A DNA stretch of 51,793 bases from NCBI RefSeq assembly GCF_018381315.1, contig NZ_JAGZSD010000023.1, forward strand, positions 1 through 51,793, read 5' to 3'. This document shows, in pieces, positions 40,919 to 49,065 of the stretch. The stretch's first letter is position 1. Every line of letters starts with the position of its first letter. Below the pieces are notes generated by a model. The model had not been told where the DNA came from, did not search any database, and saw nothing but the letters and a program-made list of their open reading frames with translations. This DNA comes from Anaerostipes sp. (GTDB lineage Bacteria; Bacillota; Clostridia; Lachnospirales; Lachnospiraceae). The position numbers and the translations under genes were made by a program.

Positions 40919-42070
40919 TTACCACAGGTTGCGGTAAATATCTTTGACATCTTCTGCAGTGATTGCTTTTCTTGTATTGGACGGACTTCCGCTGTCCATA
41001 GCGTCATTTGCCATTTTGTCAATCACACTGAAGAATTCTTCTTTATTGATTCCATATTCCTCTAATGACGGAGTTTCAAGTTCATCGCAGATATCTACGA
41101 CTGCCTGCAGGAATTTTTCACTGGCAGCCTGGTCTGTATCCGTCTCTGCTGCCACATTGATGGCTCTTCCAAGTTCTCCAAAGCGGTCATAAGCTCCGTC
41201 TAATGCATAAATAAAGCATTCTTTTAAAAGCATTGCATTGGAAAGCCCATGAGCTACATGGAACATGGCACCGATCGGACGGCTCATTCCGTGAACTAAA
41301 GTTACGGAAGCATTGTTAAATGCGATTCCTGCCTCCAGAGCCGCGATAGACATCTGTTCTCTGGCCTCTACATTTTTTCCGTCTTTAAAAGCAGCCGGAA
41401 GATATTTGAAAATTCTCTTAATCGCAGAAAGCGCAAATGTATCGGATAATGGCTGTGCCAGTTTTGATGTATAAGCCTCCGCCGCATGAGTCAGGGCATC
41501 AAGTCCTGTAGCAGCCGTAATTTTAGGAGGCGCAGTCATTGTAAACTGAGGATCAATGATGGCAAGGTCCGGCATTAATACCGCGCCTTTGAGCAGCATC
41601 TTAATATCATTTTTTGTATCTGTGATAATCGTAAACTGAGTTGCCTCAGAACCTGTTCCCGCAGTCGTAGGAATTGCAACAAGGGTCGGTGCTGCCTTTG
41701 TGATGATTTTTCCCATGTAGTCAGAAATCTGTCCGCCGTTGCTTACCAAAGCCCCGATGGCTTTCATGGAATCAATCGGGCTTCCGCCTCCAAGAGCGAT
41801 GATAAAGTCACACCCTTCTTCTTTATAAAGATTAAGGCCTCCTTCGATCATTGTGTCGGTTGGCTCTCCGTTGATCTCACTGTAAATCACATATTCAATG
41901 TTCTGGTTTTTTAAGGCTTTCTCTACTTTTGCAGTATTGCCTAATTCAACCATGATCCTGTCTGTAACGATCAGTGCTTTTTTACCGAGAGTCCCTAACT
42001 TTCCTTCTGCCATATCAAGCGCACCCTCACCAGTGTAAATCTGGCCCGGCGCGATAAATTCTCTTGCCAT
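40919..42070 (-). CDS. Iron-containing alcohol dehydrogenase, candidate 3-hydroxypropionate dehydrogenase
   Basis: 383 aa, type III alcohol dehydrogenase. NAD-binding GGGSPIDSMKAIG (about 95-107), PTTAGTGSEAT, and metal His residues in GLDALTHAAEAYTS and VHGMSRPIGAMFHVAHG. Last gene of iolC-iolD-iolB, 22 bp after iolB. The classical iolA (oxidation of malonate semialdehyde to acetyl-CoA) is absent from this operon. A reductase here would convert malonate semialdehyde to 3-hydroxypropionate. That role is inferred. Confidence 0.86.
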   Translation of the reverse strand: MAREFIAPGQIYTGEGALDMAEGKLGTLGKKALIVTDRIMVELGNTAKVEKALKNQNIEYVIYSEINGEPTDTMIEGGLNLYKEEGCDFIIALGGGSPIDSMKAIGALVSNGGQISDYMGKIITKAAPTLVAIPTTAGTGSEATQFTIITDTKNDIKMLLKGAVLMPDLAIIDPQFTMTAPPKITAATGLDALTHAAEAYTSKLAQPLSDTFALSAIKRIFKYLPAAFKDGKNVEAREQMSIAALEAGIAFNNASVTLVHGMSRPIGAMFHVAHGLSNAMLLKECFIYALDGAYDRFGELGRAINVAAETDTDQAASEKFLQAVVDICDELETPSLEEYGINKEEFFSVIDKMANDAMDSGSPSNTRKAITAEDVKDIYRNLW

Positions 42071-42092
42071 GTTTTTATCCTCCTATAATTTC

Positions 42093-42878
42093 TTAAAATT
42101 CTGCGTCATGAAGCCAAACGTAGCGCTCATCTTCATTTCTGTCTGTCTGAAGCCATGGGTTTCCATCCAAATGACGAATCATCCAGCAAGTATACATCTG
42201 ATATCCCGGAGCTACTGCCTGAGGATGAAGTTCTCCTCCCGGAATTGCTGAAAAGCTTCCGTCTGCACTCTTGAATACCTGGTCTCCCACAAAACTTGCC
42301 CCAAATCCTTCCGGATGATCAAACAGGAAATAATAAGTTTCCGGCTGCGGATGTCTGTGAGGAAGATATCCTGACCAGTTTCCCCTGTCATTCAAAACTT
42401 CGCCCAATACCATATTGGAGTATGGTGCAATGTCATGGTCAAAGATGGTATTGACACGGCGTTTTGCCACATTTCCAAACTTTCCTACGCAGGAATATCC
42501 CCAGGGAGCATCTTCCGGTGCATACAGTTTGCTCTCAAATATAGTATCATTCTTTGTGGACTGTACCAGGATTTCAGAATCTGCTTTTGCTTCCACCGTA
42601 ACCTCGGCTCCTGTGCAGATATGCACCGCCCAAGGCCCTTCTGTAAATACATCTTTTCTTGTAACTTCCCTGGATGTCTCATCAAATGAGAATACGATAT
42701 CCCCTTTCAATAAGAGAACTGCTGTCTCTTCTTTGTCCTTGCAGAAGGTCTTCACATCTCCCGCTTTTAAGCGGAAGACGCGGATGTCCATCAGCATTTC
42801 TTTATATTCATTGTCGTATGTTGTTAAAACCTTTTCCCCGTTTGCATCAAACTCAGGATAGCCGAATACTTTACCCAT
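42093..42878 (-). CDS. iolB: 5-deoxy-glucuronate isomerase
   Basis: 261 aa, cupin fold. Metal-binding residues in SGYLPHRHPQPETYYFLFD and the later GGELHPQAVAPGYQMY. Converts 5-deoxy-glucuronate to 2-deoxy-5-keto-gluconate in inositol catabolism. I start at ATG 42878, with AGAGG seven bases away; the ATG six bases earlier abuts that site. Confidence 0.95.
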   Translation of the reverse strand: MGKVFGYPEFDANGEKVLTTYDNEYKEMLMDIRVFRLKAGDVKTFCKDKEETAVLLLKGDIVFSFDETSREVTRKDVFTEGPWAVHICTGAEVTVEAKADSEILVQSTKNDTIFESKLYAPEDAPWGYSCVGKFGNVAKRRVNTIFDHDIAPYSNMVLGEVLNDRGNWSGYLPHRHPQPETYYFLFDHPEGFGASFVGDQVFKSADGSFSAIPGGELHPQAVAPGYQMYTCWMIRHLDGNPWLQTDRNEDERYVWLHDAEF

Positions 42879-42893
42879 TGTCATACCTCTTTT

Positions 42894-44825
42894 CTAATAC
42901 TGTCTTGCGTTTGCGCGTCCTTCTAATACTCCTTCACATGCTTTCTGCACGCTTTCTTTCACAGAAGTTGTCGCAATCCCCACGTTCCACCATGACTTAT
43001 AACCGTCTGTCATTGTCTTAGGAATAACTTTCAAGTCGATCAATGTGGCAACATCCTGCTTCTTAGCATCGATCAGCGCTTCCTCAAGTTCTTTAATCGT
43101 TCTTACACTGTATGTCTTAAGTCCGTATCCTTCGCCGACTTTTGCATAGTCAACCGGTATCAGATCACCCTTGATCTCGTTGTTTTCATCACGGTATCTG
43201 AACTCTGTGGCAAGGCTTCCCACACCATGGTTCATCTGAAGGTTATTAATACATCCGAATCCGCAGTTGTCAAATACGAGAATATTGATCTTCTGCTTTT
43301 CCTGCATTGCCGTCATGATCTCACTGTGCAGCATCTGGAAGCTGGCATCTCCCACAACAACATAGGATTCATTTTCAGGCTCAGCCATTTTTACGCCGAG
43401 AGCTCCTGCAACTTCATATCCCATACAGGAATATCCGTATTCTGCATGGTATCCGCCGCGTTTGTCTGTAGTCCAGATTCTCTGCATGCAGCTTGGAAGG
43501 CTTCCCCCTGCCGTCACGATATTCGCATTTTCATCAATCACTTCGCGGATCTTGCACAGTGCTGCAGTCTGAGTGATGAGTCCGCCTGTAAGTTTTACGA
43601 ACTCAGGAATCGTACGCGGATCTCTTGCTTTGATCTCCGGTTCAAAGCCGTCACCTGTATACTCAATGTTTGCAAGTCGGTCCATTTCTTTATCCCAGGC
43701 AGCCTTTGCGTCTTTAATTTCTGTTGTATAAGCAGACTTATAGCCTTCTTCTTTCAGCCTGGCAGAAAGTGCTTCCACAGTGGCCTTTGCATCTCCCACT
43801 GCTTTTACTGCGTCCATCTTATATGCATGATACTTGTTGTTGTTGATGGTCACCATTTTTACATCAGGATTTTTAAACTGTCCTTTGGATCCTGTTGTAA
43901 AATCAGAAAGTCTGGTACCTACTGCAATAACCACATCTGCTTCGTCAGCAATGGTATTGGCAGCAAGAGTTCCTGTGACGCCGATTCCTCCTAAGCAGTA
44001 AGGATGGCTTGACTTGCAGGCACTTTTTCCAGCCTGGCTCTCTCCGAACGGAATGTTAAAGTCTTCGCAGAACTTTTCTACAGCTTCTCCTGCCTCTGAA
44101 TACTTCACGCCGCCGCCTACAATCACCAATGGATTCTTTGCGTCTTTTATAACATTTACAATGTCTTCGATTTCTTCTTTTACTGCACATGGTCTTGTAA
44201 TTCTATGTACGCGTTTTTCAAACAGGTAATCCGGGAAGTCATAAGATTCACCTTCTACATCCTGGGAAAGTGCGATACAGACAGCTCCTGTTTCTGACGG
44301 ATCTGTGAGAACACGCATTGCATTAATCATAGCTGTCATCAGCTGTTCCGGACGAATGATCCTGTCCCAATATTTACAAACCGGCTTAAATGCATCGTTT
44401 GTTGTGGTAGAAAGGCTGTCGCTCTTTTCTAACTGCTGAAGTACCGGATCCGGCTGTCTTGTGGCAAATGTATCGGATGGCAGTACCAAAAGCGGAATAT
44501 TGTTGACGGTTGCTGTAGCTGCTGCTGTAACCATATTTGCTGCCCCAGGTCCTACGGAAGATGCACAGGGAATGATCTTTCTTCTTCTGTTCTGTTTTGC
44601 ATAGGCTGTTGCCACATGGCACATACCCTGTTCATTCCTTCCCTGAAGAACCTTTAAGCTTCCCGGATTGCTGTCCAGTGCTTCTCCAAGTCCAACGGCA
44701 ATTCCGTGTCCGAAGATTGTAAAAATACCTTCTACAAATTTTGTTTCTTCTCCGTCAAATTCCACATACTGATTGTCAAGGAATTTTACAAGAGCCTGCG
44801 CTACTGTCATTCTAGTTGTACTCAT
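42894..44825 (-). CDS. iolD: 3D-(3,5/4)-trihydroxycyclohexane-1,2-dione hydrolase
   Basis: 643 aa, thiamine-diphosphate enzyme. N-terminal GHGIAVGLGEAL and HVATAYAKQNRRRKI; the ThDP motif runs from VVGDASFQMLHSEI to NNLQMNHG. Opens the inositol ring in the third step of the pathway. ATG 44825 is eight bases after AGGAGG; an in-frame ATG at 44831 is closer and also possible. Follows iolC by 12 bp. Confidence 0.96.
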   Translation of the reverse strand: MSTTRMTVAQALVKFLDNQYVEFDGEETKFVEGIFTIFGHGIAVGLGEALDSNPGSLKVLQGRNEQGMCHVATAYAKQNRRRKIIPCASSVGPGAANMVTAAATATVNNIPLLVLPSDTFATRQPDPVLQQLEKSDSLSTTTNDAFKPVCKYWDRIIRPEQLMTAMINAMRVLTDPSETGAVCIALSQDVEGESYDFPDYLFEKRVHRITRPCAVKEEIEDIVNVIKDAKNPLVIVGGGVKYSEAGEAVEKFCEDFNIPFGESQAGKSACKSSHPYCLGGIGVTGTLAANTIADEADVVIAVGTRLSDFTTGSKGQFKNPDVKMVTINNNKYHAYKMDAVKAVGDAKATVEALSARLKEEGYKSAYTTEIKDAKAAWDKEMDRLANIEYTGDGFEPEIKARDPRTIPEFVKLTGGLITQTAALCKIREVIDENANIVTAGGSLPSCMQRIWTTDKRGGYHAEYGYSCMGYEVAGALGVKMAEPENESYVVVGDASFQMLHSEIMTAMQEKQKINILVFDNCGFGCINNLQMNHGVGSLATEFRYRDENNEIKGDLIPVDYAKVGEGYGLKTYSVRTIKELEEALIDAKKQDVATLIDLKVIPKTMTDGYKSWWNVGIATTSVKESVQKACEGVLEGRANARQY

Positions 44826-44837
44826 TTTCATATCCTC

Positions 44838-45854
44838 CTATACTCTCGCAATCATTTCGCCATATTTATCTTTTGTTTCCCGGATAAATTCTTTTACTTC
44901 CTGCGGATTTGGAAGCTCCTCAGAACATGAATGGCTTCTCACCATCATAGCTGCCTCTGCACTTCCGAATTCAAGACACTCGATCATATCCCATCCTTCA
45001 AAAACTCCATATAAGAATCCGGATGCATATCCGTCTCCTCCGCCGAAACCTTTTAATGCTTCTACAGGAAATGGTTTGATTGAGTAGTCATTTCCGTCAT
45101 TTGTATACGCTGTAGATCCTTTCTTGCCGTGTTTGATGACAACGATCTTTGCATTTTCACTGTTCCATGCCTGTGCAGATTCTTTGTCTGTTCTGCCCGG
45201 CTGAATCAATTTTTCTGTCAGGTCAAACTCTTCTCTTGATCCCATGATGATATCTGCTTCCCTGGCTACCAGTGAGTAGTAGATTGAAATTTCATCAGAA
45301 TTTTTCCAGTTATATTCTCTGTAGTCAATGTCAAAAATAATTTTCGTATCGTTCTTCTTTGCAAGCATTACCGCTTTTAAAACTGCTTCTCTTGATGGGC
45401 TTTCTGCCAATGCGGTTCCTGAAACCAAGATTGCTTTTGTGTTCTTTATGTATTCTTCATCAATGTCATCGACAGATAACTGTAAGTCCGCAATACAGTT
45501 GCGGTACATTAAAATGCTGCTCTCTTCTCTGGAAAGAATTTCAGTGAAGGTGAGTCCAAGTTTTTCTCCGTTTGTACATTTTGAAATATGAGATGTGTCA
45601 ATTCCTTCTTTATTAAAGAAATCTACTACATACTCTCCGAACTGGTCATCAGAAACCTTGCCGATGAACCCGGCTTTCTTTCCGTGCCTTGTAATGCCCA
45701 CTGCGATGTTTGCCGGAGATCCTCCCACATACTTCTTGAATGTCGTACACTCAGATAATGGATGGAAATAATCTGCCGGGTTGAAATCAATAGCTACCCT
45801 TCCGATGAGCACTAAATCCATTGGTCTTGTCTGGTCAAATTCAACATACTTCAT
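44838..45854 (-). CDS. iolC: 5-dehydro-2-deoxygluconokinase
   Basis: 338 aa, PfkB-type sugar kinase. N-terminal VGGSPANIAVGITRHGKK, C-terminal anion-hole and base GFGGGDGYASGFLYG (catalytic Asp in GGGD). Phosphorylates 2-deoxy-5-keto-gluconate before aldol cleavage to DHAP and malonate semialdehyde. First gene of the operon; start ATG 45854 follows GAGGTGA. The aldolase iolJ and dehydrogenase iolG are not in this window. Confidence 0.95.
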   Translation of the reverse strand: MKYVEFDQTRPMDLVLIGRVAIDFNPADYFHPLSECTTFKKYVGGSPANIAVGITRHGKKAGFIGKVSDDQFGEYVVDFFNKEGIDTSHISKCTNGEKLGLTFTEILSREESSILMYRNCIADLQLSVDDIDEEYIKNTKAILVSGTALAESPSREAVLKAVMLAKKNDTKIIFDIDYREYNWKNSDEISIYYSLVAREADIIMGSREEFDLTEKLIQPGRTDKESAQAWNSENAKIVVIKHGKKGSTAYTNDGNDYSIKPFPVEALKGFGGGDGYASGFLYGVFEGWDMIECLEFGSAEAAMMVRSHSCSEELPNPQEVKEFIRETKDKYGEMIARV

Positions 45855-45885
45855 AACTTTCACCTCAGTTTTGTATTCCACGCTT

Positions 45886-46090
45886 TTTGCGTGTTGTTTG
45901 CGTGTTTTATTAATTTGTTTATTGCTTTCAAATGCGTTTTATGTGCTTTCCTTATGTGCTTATACTACCACGCACGCCTTTTATGTGCAAGCACTTTTTC
46001 AAAAAAATATTGTTTTTGCTACATTTCACAAATGTATACAGACTTCTTCGGTGTTATTGCACAATTATATGACACGCAAATACACGCAAA
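45886..46090. promoter_or_regulatory. iolC promoter flanked by paired TTTGCGTG motifs
   Basis: Minus-strand promoter TTGCAC (45985-45990), 17-bp spacer, TAGTAT (45962-45967). GTGCAAGCAC overlaps the -35 and CACGCACGCC lies in the spacer. TTTGCGTG occurs at 45886-45893 and 45897-45904, and its reverse complement at 46073-46080 and 46083-46090. These are likely operators of the neighbouring LacI protein, possibly allowing a DNA loop. Confidence 0.7.
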
Positions 46091-46091
46091 A

Positions 46092-46128
46092 AAAGAGCAA
46101 GATACCATATTTGTGTATCTCGCTCTTT
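46092..46128 (-). terminator. Terminator of the LacI-type regulator gene
   Basis: 14-bp stem with one mismatch (46092-46105 / 46115-46128) and a run of seven T on the minus strand, 12 bases after the stop. Confidence 0.9.
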
Positions 46129-46139
46129 TATAAAACATG

Positions 46140-47171
46140 TCATACATTATATTTATTTTTTATCTTTATATCTGTATAGATATGGTCTGCTCCTGGTTCC
46201 TCTCCCTTTTGAATCATATTGTACAAAAGATTCGGAGGCCGGTAGCCCTGTTCATACCCTTCCTGATCGATCAGAAAATCATACCGGTCTTCTTTCAGGG
46301 CTTTTGCGTTATTAGGTGTGGCATCATAAACTATAACATAAGGCCGTTTCTCAAGCTTCAGCTTCTCAAAAGCCATGCATACTCCGGCCTGTCCGCCGGA
46401 TGCCACAAAGACTCCCTCCAGGTCAGGTGCAATAGCCATTGTATTTTCAATAATCTTTTCTACTTCCTTTGTCTCATCAAAACTGCTCTGGACACCAAGC
46501 AATTCCATATCCGGATAAGAGTTCTTAATCTCCTGCACAAATCCTTCCACGCGGAGACTGTTTACACTGTTGGTGAAAAATCCTGTAATCACCAAAACTT
46601 TGCCCTTTCCCCTCGTCAGCATCCCCATAAGCCCTGCAGCAGTACGCCCGCTTTTCTTGTTATCCAGGCCTACAAAGCATGCACGCTTTGTACCGACGAT
46701 ATCAGAGTTGAAGGTAACCACAGGAATCTTTTTTTCTTCCATCAGCCTGTTCAGCCGTTCCCTGACACACTCTGACTGTACCGGCATAATAGCAAGACCC
46801 TGGATTCCTTCTGCTTCCAGTTCATCAATGGCTTTCATCTGAGCCTGCTCATCCACTGAATCTATATCCTTCAGCAAAAGCTCTACCCCCAGATACTCAA
46901 GTTCCCTCTCCGCATCTTGTATTCCCGCTTTGACCGGGATCATAAAAGATGCTTCCGAGAGCTGGGTGATAACTCCGATCTTTATATTTTTGTCCGGGTT
47001 CTGCGTGTCCTTTTTTGCCTTTCTGTTTGAATGATAGTCTAACTCCTTGGCGATTGCCAGAATCCGGTCTGCCACTTCCGGCTTAATCCTGCCCCGGTTA
47101 TTCAGCGCCCTGTCCACTGTTCCCCGGGAAACCCCGGCACGCTCTGCAATTTCTTTAATTGTTCCTGCCAT
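46140..47171 (-). CDS. LacI-family regulator, proposed regulator of the iol operon
   Basis: 343 aa. N-terminal LacI helix-turn-helix TIKEIAERAGVSRGTVDRAL with hinge, then a periplasmic-binding-like sugar-sensing domain (VITQLSEASFMIPVKAGIQD ... VIVYDATPNN). Encoded directly upstream of iolC in the same direction but with its own terminator. Start ATG 47171 follows GAGGAAA; upstream in-frame codons are not used. Many Firmicutes use IolR of the DeoR type instead, so a LacI regulator here is notable. Inducer unknown. Confidence 0.88.
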   Translation of the reverse strand: MAGTIKEIAERAGVSRGTVDRALNNRGRIKPEVADRILAIAKELDYHSNRKAKKDTQNPDKNIKIGVITQLSEASFMIPVKAGIQDAERELEYLGVELLLKDIDSVDEQAQMKAIDELEAEGIQGLAIMPVQSECVRERLNRLMEEKKIPVVTFNSDIVGTKRACFVGLDNKKSGRTAAGLMGMLTRGKGKVLVITGFFTNSVNSLRVEGFVQEIKNSYPDMELLGVQSSFDETKEVEKIIENTMAIAPDLEGVFVASGGQAGVCMAFEKLKLEKRPYVIVYDATPNNAKALKEDRYDFLIDQEGYEQGYRPPNLLYNMIQKGEEPGADHIYTDIKIKNKYNV

Positions 47172-47204
47172 GTGCTTTCCTCGCTTTTTCTTAAATTTTG
47201 ACAC

Positions 47205-47251
47205 ATTGCACGCATTTATTTTATTATAACCTCGCTTTTCCCAAAAGTAAA
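47205..47251 (-). promoter_or_regulatory. Promoter and possible auto-operator of the LacI gene
   Basis: Minus strand: -35 TTTACT (47246-47251), 17-bp spacer, -10 TATAAT (47223-47228). ATTGCACGCAT (47205-47215), a near-palindrome, sits at the expected start site and resembles the GCGTG/GTGCAA motifs at iolC. Confidence 0.7.
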
Positions 47252-47271
47252 GGAATATCCCCAATCCATCA

Positions 47272-47300
47272 TTGCAAATGTATCATAAAGGGATTATAAT
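47272..47300 (+). promoter_or_regulatory. Promoter of the flavin reductase-rubredoxin gene
   Basis: TTGCAA (47272-47277), 17-bp spacer, perfect TATAAT (47295-47300). A TTGACA at 47310-47315 has no matching -10 before the gene. Confidence 0.75.
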
Positions 47301-47346
47301 TCGAATATATTGACAACACTAATCAAGTATAGAAAGGGGTTTTTAT

Positions 47347-47952
47347 ATGAATCAAGCAGCAATGTTCCAATTAAGCTACGGTCTGTTTGTCCTATCCGCA
47401 AAAGACGGAGAAAAGGACAATGGCTGCATTGTCAATACTGTGCAGCAGATTACAACAACGCCAAACCGTATTTCCGTGGCCGTCAACAAAGGCAATTTCA
47501 CGCATGATATGATCCAATCCACCGGTTCTTTTAACGTATCCATCCTTTCTGAAGCAGTACCTTTTGATATTTTCAAACATTTTGGCTTTCAAAGCGGACG
47601 GGATGTGGATAAATTAGAAAATTTCACAGAATATGACCGTTCATCCAACGGAATTATTTATCTGAATCAATATGCCAATGCATTTCTCAGCGCTTCCGTA
47701 GCTGAAACTGTAGATCTCGGTACACATACAATGTTTATTGCCGATGTCACAGACGGTGAAGTGTTATCCGATGTGCCTTCTGTCACCTATGCATATTATC
47801 ACAAGCACATTAAACCCCAGCCCCAGGAAACAAAAAAATCCGGATGGCGCTGTAAAATCTGCGGTTACATCTACGAGGGTGACGAACTTCCGGCAGATTT
47901 CATATGCCCAATCTGCAAACACGGAGCTTCGGATTTTGAACGGATCGAATAA
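47347..47952 (+). CDS. Flavin reductase-rubredoxin fusion (high-molecular-weight rubredoxin-like)
   Basis: 201 aa. Residues 1-150 form an FMN-binding flavin-reductase-like domain (MFQLSYGLFVLSAKDG, NTVQQITTTPNRISVAVNKG, FNVSILSE). The C-terminus is a short rubredoxin with iron Cys pairs in WRCKICGYIYEG and FICPICKHG. The Cys pairs are 15 residues apart, shorter than classical rubredoxin. Such proteins pass electrons to oxygen- or NO-reducing flavoproteins in anaerobes. Divergent from the LacI gene and probably unrelated to inositol. Confidence 0.9.
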   Translation: MNQAAMFQLSYGLFVLSAKDGEKDNGCIVNTVQQITTTPNRISVAVNKGNFTHDMIQSTGSFNVSILSEAVPFDIFKHFGFQSGRDVDKLENFTEYDRSSNGIIYLNQYANAFLSASVAETVDLGTHTMFIADVTDGEVLSDVPSVTYAYYHKHIKPQPQETKKSGWRCKICGYIYEGDELPADFICPICKHGASDFERIE

Positions 47953-47997
47953 TCTTCACATATAGACGCAGGGGTTTCTGAAGATCCTATGCAATAA

Positions 47998-48025
47998 AAA
48001 GGCAGCCAAAACCCTGGCTGCCTTT
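47998..48025. terminator. Bidirectional terminator
   Basis: Perfect 11-bp stem AAAGGCAGCCA (47998-48008) / TGGCTGCCTTT (48015-48025) between convergent genes. Confidence 0.9.
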
Positions 48026-48046
48026 TTTTCTTGTATCTAAAATTTC

Positions 48047-48880
48047 TTATTTCAGCACGAGTGCTTCAATCGCTTTGGCAACTCCATCACTGTTATGATC
48101 CTCTGTAATATAATCGGCAATCTCTTTCATCTCATCACTGCCATTTTCCATGACAACTCCGATTCCGGCAGCCTCAATCATCTGATAGTCATTCTCTGCA
48201 TCTCCGCAGGCCATGATGTTTTCTTTCTTAAGGTTCAGATGTTCCATCAAATGAGCCAGTGCATCGCCCTTATTGCACGAATGCAGAGAAATTTCAAGAT
48301 TATTTTTCAAGGAAGCCACAACTGCATATAATCCGCATTCAGTCAATTCTTTCCTTGCTTTTGCGCGTTCTTCCTGGTCTTCAAAAAACAGCGTCAGCTT
48401 TTCAGAGCTTCCTCCTTCTCGCCGGATATATTCTTTTAAATCCTCTACCGGCGTTCTGGATGCACGAATCATCTCCTCAGAATATTCACCAAGATGGAAC
48501 GATTCAAGTCTGTCCAGCTCTTCCTTATAGCAGTACACTTTCCCATCTTTTGCTATACTCCGGAATGCACGGTAGGGCTTGATCGTGTCCAAAAGTCTGA
48601 GAATCTGGTCCGTATTAAACTGATTCTCGTAAATTGATGTCTGCCGGTGCATATCATAGACCCTGGCTCCGTTGCTAAGAATACAGTACCTTAATCTTTT
48701 AAGCTCTGTCAATTCCTTCGGAAGCCCATTTACGGACCGCCCTGTAGCCGGTACGATCTGGATTCCTTTGTCCATGGCTTTCTCTAATACTTCCACCGTA
48801 TTCTTCGTAACTTTCTTTTCACTGGTCAGCAGCGTGCCGTCCATATCCATTGCAATTAATTTAATTTCTTGTTCTTTCAT
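48047..48880 (-). CDS. Cof-type HAD sugar-phosphatase
   Basis: 277 aa. Nucleophile Asp in LIAMDMDGTLL (about 9-19), motif II ATGRS, a C2B cap, and motif III CGDAENDYQMIEAAGIGVVM. Dephosphorylates small sugar or cofactor phosphates; substrate unknown. Start ATG 48880 is chosen over 48907 because a GGGGGACAGG stretch precedes it. Sits alone between two terminators. Confidence 0.88.
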   Translation of the reverse strand: MKEQEIKLIAMDMDGTLLTSEKKVTKNTVEVLEKAMDKGIQIVPATGRSVNGLPKELTELKRLRYCILSNGARVYDMHRQTSIYENQFNTDQILRLLDTIKPYRAFRSIAKDGKVYCYKEELDRLESFHLGEYSEEMIRASRTPVEDLKEYIRREGGSSEKLTLFFEDQEERAKARKELTECGLYAVVASLKNNLEISLHSCNKGDALAHLMEHLNLKKENIMACGDAENDYQMIEAAGIGVVMENGSDEMKEIADYITEDHNSDGVAKAIEALVLK

Positions 48881-48985
48881 CCTGTCCCCCGCTGTTCCTT
48901 TCAGCATGTTTTATATCTTCCGGATCCAAGTTCCCCGCCTGATAAAGTACCTTTTGCTCTATTATACCGCAGAAGAAATAACAGG

Positions 48986-49027
48986 AAAAGACCTTCCCAG
49001 TGATTTTATCCCTTGGAAAGGTCTTTT
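48986..49027 (-). terminator. Terminator of the right-hand inositol-type operon
   Basis: Stem AAAAGACCTT (48986-48995) / AAGGTCTTTT (49018-49027) with further CCA/TGG pairing, about 40 bases after the transporter stop. Confidence 0.8.
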
Positions 49028-49065
49028 CGTATATACAATCTAACAAACATAGGAAATAAACAGTT

